From positions 1 through 47,208 of the forward strand of contig QPMI01000293.1 in the NCBI GenBank assembly GCA_004431415.1: a DNA stretch of 47,208 nucleotides, written 5' to 3'. The position numbers and the translations under genes were made by a program. The notes beneath the pieces are model-generated. The model did not search any database and was not told the DNA's origin. It worked only from the letters and a program-made list of their open reading frames with translations. Positions 1-10,974 of this stretch are shown in pieces (position 1 is the stretch's first letter; every line of letters starts with the position of its first letter). The DNA comes from Cyanophora paradoxa (taxonomy: Eukaryota; Glaucocystophyceae; Cyanophorales; Cyanophoraceae).

Positions 1-67
1 CCCGTCCGCCCCGCCCCGCCCCGCCCCTCCCTCGCTCCGCCCCTTCCGAGCCGGCCGGCGCGCCAGG

Positions 68-2168
68 GTCGGTGGCGTCGCTGTGGCGGGCCTTCCCGCG
101 GCTGCGGGCGGCGGTCCTCTGCGTCTGGGCCCTCCGCTCGCCCTTCGCCCCCGACGCCTTCCGCGACGTCGTGCGCCGCCGCGCCCGCGCGCCCGCCCTG
201 CCCCCGCCCGAGCCCGCCCCGCGCAGCCGCCGAGCCTGGAGTCGCTGGAGCTGACCGAGGCACACCCGCGCTTCTGCCCGGGCTCCCTCCTCGCCGCCCT
301 CGCCCCCGCGCCCCGCGCCTCCGCCGGTGCCCCCGCCCCCCGCATCGCCGCCCCCTGCCGGCGGCCGCTGAGGGCGGGGCAGGCTGGTGGTGCGGCACGG
401 GGTGGAGTGCGGGGGGCGGGAGGGGTGGGCGGGGGCGGGGTGGACGCGGGTGGCGGGGCCCCTCTCGCGGGTGCTGGGGACGTGCGGGGCGCACTGCCTG
501 GAGGAGTTCCACGTGCCGGCGCTCGCCCCCGGGGCCCTCGCCTCGGACCCCCTCCCCGCCCTCCGCGCCGCCTCCTTCGTCTCCGACCCCCGCATGGTCC
601 GCCCCCGCCCGCCCGCCCGCCCCGCTCTCGCCGCCCAGTTCACCCCGGCGCAGCTCGAGGAGAGCCAGCAGCAGGAGGCGCCGCCGGGCCTGCTCGAGGC
701 CTCCTTCCCCCTGGCGCCCATCGACCCCCAGCGCGTTGCCGCCGCCCTCGCAAGCGTGCGCTGCGCGCCCCCCGCTCCTCCCCGCCGTTGCGCCGACGGG
801 CGGGGCAGGTGCGGGAGACGCTGGAGGCGGTGCGGGCGCCGCGCGGGTTTTACCGGGCGCCCCTCACGCCCCTCCTCCCCTTCCGCTCCCTCCGCGTCCT
901 CCACCTCGGCCCCGGAGGCCCGCCCCGCCCCGCGCGCCCCAGGCGTCGCGCGGGGCTGACGGGGGCGCAGTGGCGCTGGGCCCGGAGGCCCCGCACGGGA
1001 CGCCGGAGACGCTGGGGGCGGCGCTGCGGGCGTGGCCGCTGCTGGAGGAGCTGCACGCCGCCGCCGCCACCTTCCGCGGGCAGGAGGCCCTCGACGGGCT
1101 CCTGCCCCCCGAAGAGGCCCAGGCCGCGGCGGCGGGGCCCCGGCGGCCCCGCTGGGGCGCCTGCGGGACCTGCGCCTCGGCGGCCTCAGCCGCATCGCCG
1201 GGCCCGAGCTCCGCCGCCTCGCCGCCGCCCTCCGCGCCCAGGTGGCCGGCCCCCGCCCGCCCTCCCCGCGCGCGGCGCTGGCTCTGACGGGGCGGCAGGG
1301 GTGCGCGCTGCGGGGGCTCGAGCTGGGGGCCTGGGGGCCCTGTGAGCGGGGAGGAGTGGGAGGCGCTCGCCGGGGCCCTCGGCACGGGCCGGCTTTTGCA
1401 CCTGGGCCTGCCGCACGGCCCCGCCCTCTCGGAGGAGGCGGCGTGGGCCCTCGCCCCGCCTGCTCCGCCCTCCAATCCCTCCACCTCGCCCACTGCCGCC
1501 CCGCCTCCGCCCCGCCCGCCCTCCTCGCCCTCGCCCGCGCCCCCGGCCCCGCCCTCCGCACCCTCTCCCTCCGCGCCGCCCCCGCCTTCGGGGACGCGGA
1601 GGGCGTGGCCCTCGCGCACGCGTGCCGCCGGCTGGTCTCGCTGGACGTGACGGGGACGGCCGTGGCGGCGGCGGGGGCGCGCGCCCTCGGGGGCCTCCCC
1701 GAGCTCCGCTCGCTCGGCTGCTGCCTGACGGAGGAGGTGCTCGCCGGCCTCCTCGCCGCCGGCGCGGGGCGCCCGGGGAGCTCCCTCTCCGAGCTCCGCG
1801 CCCTCTCCTGCTGCGGCCTCGGCCGCCCCGCCTGCGCCGCCCTCGTCGCCGCCATGCCCCGCCTCCGCCGCATCCTCCTCCCCCACCCGTACGCCAACGC
1901 CCACTGGGGCCCCGCCCAGCTGCCCGCCCGCGTCCCGGCGCCGTGCGGCGTGGCCGCCCACAGCGGGACGGCGACCGTCTCGTGCCTGCGGGCCATGCGG
2001 GACGACATCGCCCGCGCCGCCGCCGCCGTTCGCCCGGGCCCGGCGTACCCCCGCTTTCCGGGCGATGCGCGGGGGCGCGCGGCCGGCGCGCGGCTGCTGC
2101 CCCTCGACCTCGTCGACGAGGCCGGCCGCAGCCTCGAGCCCCCGCGCTTCTACCCCGGCGCATACTAG
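68..2168 (+). CDS. Leucine-rich-repeat protein, 3' part of gene
   Basis: The gene enters from the left edge, so the N-terminus is missing. Exon pieces read as LRR-like leucine patterns: PPSLESLELTEAH near 230, FRSLRVLHLG near 885, LRDLRLGGLSRIAGPELRRL near 1160, and SLDVTGTAVAAAGARALGGL followed by PELRSLGCCLTEE near 1640-1730. The last exon ends with FYPGAY and a TAG at 2166-2168. Short C-rich introns separate the exons, for example around 174-229 with a GTGCGCC donor and a CGCAG acceptor. The spacing resembles ribonuclease-inhibitor or F-box type LRRs, but no F-box or other effector domain is visible in this fragment, so the role is unknown. LRRs normally mediate protein-protein contacts. 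Internal exon borders are approximate; the last exon and its stop are the firmest part. Confidence 0.6.
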
Positions 2169-2645
2169 CGCAAGCAGCGGTGGTTGTGCCTGCATTTTGA
2201 CGCGACACACGACGTCAGCTCGCTGTCTGACTAGCTGTGTTCGATTCACGTACGCGTGCATCTACGTATACGCCCGGGCATCTAGGAATGCCATGGCCAG
2301 CGCTAGCTGCATGCATATGCCTGCGCCGATTCTAGATCTCGGTCTACCCCCCCTCCTGGTGTGAACGGGTTCTTTCTGCACGGAGTCGACAAGGCTTAGT
2401 GGAATAACGCCTGATGAGGTGAGCTAATGAGATGGCTTGAAGATCTCACGTGAAGACGGAGATCTGAGTTCGACTCCGGCCGATTCATTGGCGAGCGCGC
2501 AGCCCTCAGCAAGAAGCCCTCGTTTCCTGCAACGATTTCTAATCCCGAACGGCGCAGTGCAGCGACTCTGCTGCAGCGTTAAGATCGTGAGCTTGCGTAG
2601 AAGCTCGAGGCCGGGCCCGACTGCACGTATGTCCACGGTTAACTC
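2169..2645. other. Intergenic spacer
   Basis: About 480 bases of more balanced composition lie between the LRR gene and the glycosylase gene. I see no conserved coding segment. It presumably holds the 3' end of the upstream gene and the promoter of the downstream one. A short stretch near 2465-2480 looks like a tRNA T-loop but lacks the matching stems. Confidence 0.5.
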
Positions 2646-5600
2646 ATGAAGATCGTCACAACCGAGGTGCGCAACGGGCGCCGGTCGCAGCGCCGAGCGC
2701 CAGGGGCCGACCGCGCCCCGCCAGTGTGTCGACGTGGAGCAGTTCCGCCGCCAATTGGCTGATATCGCCATTGGGCGAAAGGTGCCAAGGATGCGGCGCC
2801 CGCTCTGCCCACTTCGCCCCAACGTCTCTCACTCAGATTGCTGGAGCGTGGCTGCGCACCGACTGTGACATCTCGCACGAGGTGCCGAGCGCGCGCTCTC
2901 AGTGCGGCGCGACGGCTTATGGCTCCCCTCCAGACGAATGTCGCCGCCATCCAGCAGGCGATCCTCCGGAAAACCATCGCGGCCGTGCGGCGCAAGGGCA
3001 AGTACCTCTGGCTCGAGTTCGCGGAGGGCCGGCCCTCGCCCCTCTTCATGTTCAACAGTGCGCATGCCGCCGCCCTCGCACCGCGGGGCCGGCGGCGACG
3101 GGGCGCGGGCGGGGCGGGGCAGTGGACGGGAAGATGATCTTCTACCGGGCGCCCACGGCGCGGCCGCCGTCGTGCGCGCTGGAGATCACCCTCGACGACG
3201 GCGCATGCGTCTCCTTCGCCTCCAGCCGCAAGCTCGGCCCGCCCCGCCCCGCCCCGCCCCGCCCCGCCCCGCCGGGGGCGGCGGGTGACGGCGGGGGCAG
3301 GCAAGGTGCACCTGGTGCACGACCCCGACAAGGACTCCCTCCTCAAGGACCTCGGCGCCGACCCGTGCGCCCCGCCCCCTCCCCGCCGCCCGCCCTCCTC
3401 GGTGCGAGGGGGCGGGGGGGCCGGCGCCGCAGGATCGACAGCTTCCCCGAGCTGCCCGCCTTCCGCAAGCAGCTCGGCGCCCGCTGCGCCGTCGTCAAGG
3501 CCCGCGCGCCCCGCCCCGCCCCGCGACGCGCCGGGGCTGAGGGGCGGCAGGCGGTGATGCTGGACGACGGCTTCATCGCGCACTACGCGAACTGGATGGC
3601 GGACGAGGCCTGCTTCCAGGCCCGCATCGCCCCCCAGGTCCCCGCCAAGGACCTCTCCGACGACCAGGCACGCCCCCTCCCCCCCGACCCGGGCCCCCCG
3701 CCCCGCCCCGCCCCGCCTCACCGCCGCCCCCAGGTCGCCCGGCTGCACCGCGCCATGGGCGACGTCCTCCGCACCGGTGCCCGCCCCGCCCCCGCCCCCG
3801 CCGGGGGCGGGGCCGGGGCTGAGCGGGGGGCAGCGCTGGAGGTGAAGGCGTCGAAGGACTACCCGCGGGGCTGGCTCTTCCACGTGCGCCACCTGCGCGA
3901 CGCCTCAGACGTCCGCCTCGAGGGCCAGCGCGTCCTCTACGAGGTCCCCCCGCCCCGCGCCCCGCCCCCCGCCCCGCCTCACCGCGCCTCCCCCCGCCCC
4001 CGCAGGTCGTCAACGGGCGCGTCACCGTGCTCGTCCCCGCCCTGCAGTACGGCTACGACAAGTACGTCGGCAACCGCCGCGAGGCCGCCGCCGCCGCCGC
4101 CGCCGCCGCGAGGCCGGCGGCGACCCCGCCGGGCCCGCCAAGGGCCGCAGCCGCAAGGGGGCGCCCCCGCCCCTCCCCGCCCCCTCCCGGCCCCTTCCCC
4201 ATCCCCTCCGCCTCGTCCTGTTCCGCGCCCCCGCCGCCGGCATCATCCGGGCGCCTCCATCGTCGCCCGCCCCCGTACCCCGGACAGCCCCGTACCCCGG
4301 GCAGCCTCCGTACCCCGCCCCCGGCGCCTCTTTCGCGGTCGGCGCTGTGCCTCTGGTCGGCCGCGGCCCCCTCGCGGGGGCCGTCCCTGCGGGCCCCCCC
4401 GCCGGCCCCTCCGCCATCCGGCCCGGCCCCGGCCCCGGACCCTTCCCGACGTACGGCCACGCCCCTCCCGCGGGGTTCGCCCCGGGGGCCGCCCCGCCAA
4501 CGTATGCTCCCGCGCCGCCCCAGGGGCCTCCCCCGCCCGGGGGCGGCGGGCTGCCTCCAGCCTCCGCCCCCGGGTCCTCCTCCATGGTACAGCCGGGGGC
4601 GGACGCCTCGCAGCCCGGGCAGCCGCCGCCGGCGCTCCAGCCTCCATATCAAGCGTCCGCGGCGGCCTCGGCCGCTGCAGCGGCGGCGGCCTTGGCGATG
4701 CAGGAGGGCGGGGCGGCGGCGGCGCACGACGTGCTGCACGGGCGCGTGATGGTGAAGCGCGAGCGCGAGCAGCGGGTGCGCACGGCGACGCCCAAGGCCG
4801 CCCAGCTCGCCGCCATCTCCCAGCAGCCGCCCCCGCTGCCCGTCCCGCCGCAGCGCCCCCAGCGCAGCCGGCGGCAGCGGGGCGGGAGCTTCTCGCCGGA
4901 GGTGGCGGGGAGGGCGCGGGGCGGGGCAGGGTGCGGGGGCGGGGCGGGGGCGGGCCCCGGGGCGGCGGCGATGGAGCTGGAGGGGACTCGGAGCTGGACT
5001 CGGGGGGCGAGGGCGAGGACGCGATGGCCCTCGACGCCCGCCCCGCCCCTCCTTCACCCCGCCCCTCCCTCCCCGTCCCCGCCTCCGGGGCCGCCGCGGG
5101 GCCGCCGGCGCCGATGATGACGCTGATGCCGCTGGACGCCCTCGCGACCGTCGCCGAGGCCGCCCGCGCCGCCGCCCACGCCCCGCGCGACGACCCCTCG
5201 CCCCGGAGCCCGCCCCGCCGTCTCCAGCACCGGCGCCGCCGTCGCCCTCCCGCACCCCATGTTCTTCATGAACCAGGCGAGCCTGCCCCGGCCGCGAGCC
5301 TGCGCCCTCCCCCCGCCCCTCAAGCGCGCCGCCTGCTTGCTTCTAACGGCGGGGCGCAGCGGCACCTGATCGAGCACATGCGGCGGCGGGCGGAGGAGGA
5401 GGTGGCGGCGCGGGGCGGCTCGGAGGACGAGGAGGACGAGTGGGCGGGCCCGGACGACGAGGAGGGCTCGGGCGGCGAGGCCCCCGCCCGGCCAGCGCCG
5501 CAAGCGCGCCCTGCCCCCGCCCGCCGCCGCGACCGCAGCGGCCGCGGCCCCCGCGGCGGCCCGGGGAGCCCCGCGCCAAGCGCGTCAAGGCGAGCAGCGC

Positions 5601-5914
5601 GCTGCCGTGGCTCGCCGGCTCGTGCGCGCTGACGGGGCGCAGGTGCTGTACCCGGTGCCGGTGCCGATGTACGTGCCGCTGCCGATCCCGGTGCCGGCGA
5701 GCATCACGGACCCGGCGGAGGCGATGCGCTTCGCCCTCGCCGTGGTCGAGGAGGCCGCCGAGGGGGTCTCGCTGCTCGCGGGCCCCCCAACTGGCAGGCG
5801 GCCGCCGAGTCGGCCTTCCGCTCCCGCCACGAGGCCGACGCCCAGGCCGCCGCCCGCGCCGACCTCTCCCCTTCCACATCCCCAGACGCCCCGTTCCTCG
5901 CCACCAACATGTAG
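2646..5914 (+). CDS. Formamidopyrimidine-DNA glycosylase (Fpg/MutM) homologue with long low-complexity tail
   Basis: Fpg-family base-excision-repair glycosylases remove oxidised purines and nick the strand. Segments match plant Fpg in order: VEQFRRQLADIAIGRKV (near 2735), AILRKTIAAVRRKGKYLWLEF (2955-3020), MIFYRAP and LEITLDDGACVSFASSRKLG (3130-3236), KVHLVHDPDKDSLLKDLGAD, then the helix-two-turn-helix region MLDDGFIAHYANWMADEACF (3557-3616), and SKDYPRGWLFHVRHLRD (3850-3900). Frame-preserving exons are about 2934-3057, 3122-3236, 3301-3364, 3433-3499, 3551-3667, 3734-3776, 3834-3943 and from 4006. Three of these introns (3237-3300, 3500-3550, 3668-3733) have GC donors. After YGYDKYVGN the protein becomes Ala/Pro-rich, then acidic, ending ...FLATNM with TAG at 5912-5914; this tail might be a separate gene. 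The expected MPELPE start is not found. ATG 2646 (MKIVTTE) joined to CVDVEQFRR is the best candidate, so the catalytic proline may be absent or lie on an exon I missed. Confidence 0.75.
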
Positions 5915-5962
5915 CCCGCCCCGCCCCCTCGAGCCCGACGCCCCGGCCCCGCCTGCCTTAAG

Positions 5963-5982
5963 CCCCCCCCCCCCCCCCCCCC
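5963..5982. repeat. Poly-C run of 20 bases
   Basis: A homopolymer of about twenty C follows the glycosylase stop codon within the 5915-6262 spacer, which otherwise shows no gene. It is the longest mononucleotide run in the window and prone to sequencing and length error. Confidence 0.9.
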
Positions 5983-6257
5983 ATCCGACGAAATCTCAAG
6001 AGTCTTCAAGTGTAGCCGGCGCCAGCTGTAGCCTGGATTGCTGCGCGCTGCGTGCGGACCGAGCGCTAGCGCTGCAGTAGTAGCGCATGCAAATCATCGA
6101 AGCATTGCCTTTCGCAAATCGCGATCGCAGGCATCGGAGGAAGGTTCGTCTGGCCTGCGAAGCGAACCAACCGCAGCATTGCGAACGGCGGCCAATCATG
6201 ATCATGAGCATAGTCGCATTTGGACACACGTACTCAAAACGCAGGTCCGGGCAGGTC

Positions 6258-6262
6258 CGGGC
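6258..6262. other. Target-site duplication CGGGC, left copy
   Basis: CGGGC directly precedes the left terminal inverted repeat and recurs at 16403-16407 directly after the right one. A 5-bp duplication at the exact ends of the inverted repeats marks a transposase-mediated insertion. The left flank also has a local GCAGGTCCGG tandem duplication (6241-6260), which slightly weakens the uniqueness of the match. Confidence 0.75.
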
Positions 6263-6371
6263 TGTAGTGCGCCAAATAAAATGGCGCGCCATCTTATTTT
6301 TATGGCGCACGCTTTTGAGCCATCGCAGAAAAAAAGGCGCCGGCCAGCGCAGCCGGAGCTTTGCGTTGGGG
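6263..6371 (+). repeat. Left terminal inverted repeat (109 bp)
   Basis: Reads inward TGTAGTGCGCCAAATAAAAT and continues through a GGCGCGCC palindrome, an A7 run and a final TTGCGTTGGGG. Compared with the reverse complement of 16295-16402 it shows one substitution after the A7 run and one extra T near its inner end. The inner edge carries the GCGTTG half-site that also recurs in the element's introns. Confidence 0.92.
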
Positions 6372-6519
6372 AGTACTGCTAGGCTAGCTGTCGCGATCGA
6401 AATCGCCTATCATTATAGCCTACCGCCGGGCTACCGGTATAGGACCGCACTGGCGGGAAGCGGTCGGGGAGCCGCGCGCGCGCACCGAGCCCGAAGGCGC
6501 GGCCCTAGGCACATCAGCA

Positions 6520-9500
6520 ATGAGGTGGTGGGAGCATCCAGATGTCAGAGACCTTCCCAACAAGTTCGAATGCAGGTGTCCACCCGCAGAGAATCTGTCC
6601 GGGCTCTGCGGCAATAACTTCCTGTGCAAGACTCTGTTTCCTAACATTCGCATCGACATGCCCAGCAACGCAGCAGCGGCATCGTCATCGCAATCGAGCA
6701 ACCAACAGCAGTCAGCACCATCGAGCGGCCAGCAGGCGCCGTCCACCTCGAGCGGACAGGCGGCGAGTTCGAGCAGTAAGCCGCGTAATCGAAAGCGGCC
6801 AAATACTAGTGAACCGCCGCGGCCGCGCGGGCGCCCTCGGAAGCAGCCACCAGCACCTGCAGCTGTGGGCGCAGATGGCGCAGCAGCTTCAGAATCACAG
6901 CCAGCAGAGGCAGCGGCTTCGAGCTCGAGCTCGAGGCAGCAACAACAAAAGAAGGGCTCGGCCGCAGCAGCCGGCAAGCGCATCGACACCACCGAATTTC
7001 GCCACCGAGTCCAGCGGATGTTCGCCGAATCCGAGGCGCTGAACCGGTCCCAGCAGCATCAGTGCAGCGCGTAACTTTCGAAGAATATCGAGCCGCTATA
7101 CAGCGTGTGAAGCCCGGAGCGGTGCTGCTATCTCGCGCCGACATCGAACACGTTAAGTACATCCTCGAAAACCCGGACGCGCCCGAGCCCAGCGGCAGCC
7201 CAGAGCATGTGAAGCGGGTGAAGAATTGGCGCGAGTTCATGAGGGGAAGTACACGCTGCGCGAGGTTCCAGATCCGACAGACAACCTGACAGCGGAGGAG
7301 CTCGCCATGCCCAACCCGCGGCCAAGGCGCAAGCTTCGGCTGGTGGTGGAGAAGCAGGTTGACAACCGCTTGAAGCGAGGAAATTCGGGCGACGCCCCCC
7401 ACTGGGCAGGGAGCTGGTGTGTGACGAGGACATTTTCATCTGCATCCAGGTGCGATCGCGGTACAACGCAATTCTCTGCGCACGCGCAACGCATCTTCAA
7501 CGCAAGCGTTGGGTTGCTAGCGTTGGACATTCTCAACACATGCGTTGACCATGCGTTGAACAGAATACATTTTAATTTTTATGTCCACTGCATTGCACTG
7601 TTTGTGACGCGGTCATGATCGTGCGCAGCGCGAACACCTTGAGAGCGGGCACAAAGGTGGCACCGGTGTATACAACAATGCGAAGCAAAGGTACGCGATT
7701 CCTCGCTACCTGGTCCGCATCTACGTCAAGATTTGGTGAGTTTTCTGTCCACCGACAAACCAATCGTGACTAAGACTCACCTGCGGTCGTGGGGATGGGG
7801 CTGCAGTCCAGTCTGCAAGCTCAAGAACAAGAGGAGGCAGCCCGACGGGATCCTCCATCCAATCAAGGTGATTGGTTTCTGGGATCGGGCAATTGTCGAC
7901 TTCTTTGAGATGCCCAAGGCATGGGGCCCCTGCCCCGCATGGTGAGATGTTGTTATTGATGCGCCTGGCCGCGTGTTAAAATTTACCTGGGAGTTGCAGG
8001 AGTGGCTGCCGGGTGGAAGTGGAATGAGAGCTCAGGCGAGCTCGAGAGGGTCTGGTACTGGAGCAAGCAGTGCACGTGTGCCGGTACGAGAAGAAAATCC
8101 CGGATCCCGAATTTCCGGGCTGCTACAAGACGGTCTTTGTCACGGACGTCATTCCGCGATTCTGGCATTTGTCCTGGCCATAAAGGTCAGTTTTCGGCAC
8201 GGTCATGCGCAGATTTCTGCATCCGGTAACGAACAACGGCGAACGCAGGACCACTACACTCGTTTCCTCATCTTGGAGGCTTGCGAATCAAAGTGCGCAG
8301 GCGAAGTTGCTGATCGTCTTCGCGAGAAATTTGCCTACTTCGGCGCATGCACAATCCTGTCCTGCGACAACGGATCGGAGTTCAAGAATGATGTGAAATC
8401 CCCCGTTATCTCTTGTAAACTTCAATATTAATTATGTTAACGGAGTATGGCAGATCATGAAGGTCCTTATGGCGGCCTACCCGAACTCGTCCATCGCCTA
8501 CGGGAAACCGTACACTCCAGAGCACCAGGGCTCTGTGGAGCGCGCGAACAGGGACTCGAAGCCGACGCTCGAGGCTATTTGCTACGAACGCCGGAACCAG
8601 AATGCGGAGGACTGGGCGAACTGGGCCCTAGCCATTCCCGATGTATTTAAAATCCTTTCCATACCCCATTTGAAAATTCCAAGTGCACTGATCGATGCTG
8701 GATTCTCAGGCAATGGAGTCCCACAACAGCATGAAGTTCGCGAACGGGCACAAGATGACACCCATCGAGGCCATGACCGGGCGCAGACCTTCACGAAGGC
8801 CTTTGGGAATTGAGCCACCGTCGGATCCGACAAGGCCGTACACCGAGAAGGACATTGAGGACCTCCTCGGAGTGCGCAACGGAATGTCTGCGCATCCCAA
8901 CGCATGCGTTGGTAATTGTGTTGTCAGGTTGCAAACATGGAGGAAGTGAACAGAGTGTGCGATGACATGGCGAAGTACGAAGAAGATATCGCCAACGCTC
9001 TTCTGCAGAGGGCGGAGAGCCCGCTCTTGAAGGATATCCCGGTGTTCTACGTAGTAAGTGCCGTCAATTCATTGCAAATTTTGTCGCACTCTCATCCAAC
9101 GCATTCTCAACGCATGCGTTGGACAGATCGATCAGTTTGTGCGTGCATTCGGGAATGTCCAGGCATGCGCACGGCTTGCCGTGTACAGAGACCAGATGAA
9201 GGCGTGCGCGGAGAAGCAGGGAGCAGGTCCTGTTATCTACAGTATCGGGGATCGTGTGGCCGTCCTTGTCAAACAGCTCGGCATGCACGTCCTCCTACAA
9301 GCAAGGGTACCTGGGATCGTCACAGAAGTGGTGGACGTCCCGCATGGCCTCTACACGATCAGGACGATGGCGGGTTTCATTGACACTCCCATTCAGGGAG
9401 CACAATTGATCAACATGAACCTCGTGGGCGGTACGTGCAGGGGTAGTCCCATTTGCACGAATGTTGCACACTCATCAAAAAACTGGTGCAGGTATGCAGA

Positions 9501-10974
9501 CAATCTGGAAGACAATTGAGGAGAACCGTGCGAACAACATAATGAACGGCACCGTTCCTCTCATGACAGCATTCAAGAGCTTCTGTGGCCAGGCCCCCGG
9601 TCTCGACGTGGACCCGTGCAAGTGCAGGGATGGCTGCCTTCCAGAGAAATGCGGCTGTTTCACAAGCGGCCTGGTGTGCTGCTCGAGCTGCCAGTGCAGC
9701 AAGTACGGGTGCAAGAACAAGCGTGAGCGCATCTACCCGGAGACGGCCAGTGTCGGGGAGAAAATCATTCCGCGCCAGCGTGGCGCAACGGCAGAATCGA
9801 TCGTCGCCGACAATGCAACAGCAGATGGCCCTGTCGACGACAAGTACGGCCCATCCCGTCTGTTGATGGGATACGACGGGTGCGTTTTTGTAGCAACGCA
9901 AAGCACACGTTTGCGTTCTTCAATTCAACGCTTGCGGTGCAGTTGCGTTGGACTTCCTCTTCTAATTTCCTTTTTCTCGCAGCTTCTGGCCCCTGGCATG
10001 CACACCACCAACAAGCCCTGCAGGCATTCCTCCGTGCTGCAAACCTGCCGCACACAGGTAACAAGGAGGCTCTCAAGCTGCGAATTCTAGCTTATCTCAA
10101 GAAAGAGGAGGAGGATGCCGCTCAGCGTGCAGCCCAAGCAGCCGCAGCACGTGCAGCCCAAGCAGCCACAGCCCACGCTCCGGCCCCACCCGCCCCGTCT
10201 ACTGCTGCGGCCCCGCCTGCCCATCTCCTGCTGCGGGCCCGCCCGGCCGTCCCGCGCTCCTGCCCGCCCGCCCCGTCTCCTGCTGCGGCCCCGCCCGCCC
10301 GTCTCCTGCTGCGACCCCGCCCGGCCCGTCCCGCGCTCCGGCCCGCCCGCCCGTCTCCTGCTGCGGCCCGCCGCCCGTCTCCTGCTGCGGCCCCGCCCGG
10401 CCTGTCCCGCGCTCCGGCCCCGCCGCCCGTCTCCTGCTGCGGCCCGCCCGCCCCGTCTCCTGCTGCGGCCCCGCCCGGCCCGGCCGTGCTGCGGCTCCGC
10501 CCGGCCCACGCCGCCACCTCTGCCGCACTATGCACCTGGGTGGTGCTGCCCCTGTTGGGTCAGCCCAATTGCGAGGGGTCTTGGCCCAGTCCCAGGGGCG
10601 GTTCCGTTATTGGTCCCCACTCCCTCTGGGCCGTCTTTCTCTTCTTCTACCCTGCCATCCTCTGGATCCAGCTCTCCCATTCGTGGGCCAGTTCGAGTTG
10701 GGCCCGCACCTCGGGACACACACGGGGTGCCTGTCCTCCCCAACTCCGGGCCAAGTTACACGCAGGCAGAGCTTGAAGCCGCCTTGGCAGCACCATGTTA
10801 CCCACTAGCCCTCAGTCTAGGCTAGCTATGTCCTCGAGCCCTGTGCGCCCAGTTATGCCCCCGGCACCCAGCATGGAGCAGCAGATGCAGCAGATGCAGC
10901 AGATGATGCAGCACTTTCAGATGATGATGCAGACATTCCAGCAGAATATGGCCAACACTAGGCATGGTGTATGA
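6520..10974 (+). CDS. Transposon integrase: HHCC finger, DDE core, CXC and SAP-like domains
   Basis: The intron-rich gene starts at ATG 6520. The N-terminal region is Ser/Gln/Ala-rich with an AT-hook-like PRPRGRPRKQP (about 6820). An integrase zinc finger follows: EHLESGHKG, then VKIC, completed across the intron 7736-7806 to CPVCKLKNK. The DDE core reads IVDFFEM, then DHYTRFLILE, then CDNGSEFKND, joined to PYTPEHQGSVERANRD, with about 36 residues between the second D and the E. This closely resembles KRBA2-like integrases. Next come an SH3-like segment (YSIGDRVAVLV to GFIDTPIQGAQL, 9239-9405) and a CXC motif (CKCRDGCLPEKCGC, then CQCSKYGCKN, 9619-9720). A SAP-like stretch, FLRAANLPHTGNKEALKLRI, lies at 10028-10087. 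Repetitive Pro/Ala sequence follows. A Met/Gln-rich end (MEQQMQQMQQMMQHF) leads to TGA at 10972. Joining of the last exons is uncertain. It acts in transposition, presumably cutting and joining element ends in the nucleus. Confidence 0.82.
10185..10515 (+). repeat. GC-rich minisatellite within integrase-gene tail
   Basis: Imperfect tandem copies of a unit of roughly 25-30 bp containing CCGTCTCCTGCTGCGGC. At least eight copies are visible. In one frame they encode Pro/Ala/Arg/Leu-rich repeats (for example PSPAAAPPARLLLRPRPA). They follow the SAP-like segment and may be coding linker or intron sequence. Confidence 0.8.

Noticed and set aside
2450-2485. tRNA T-loop-like GAGTTCGACTC
   Set aside because: The flanking bases do not form a 5-bp T-stem and no other arms are present.
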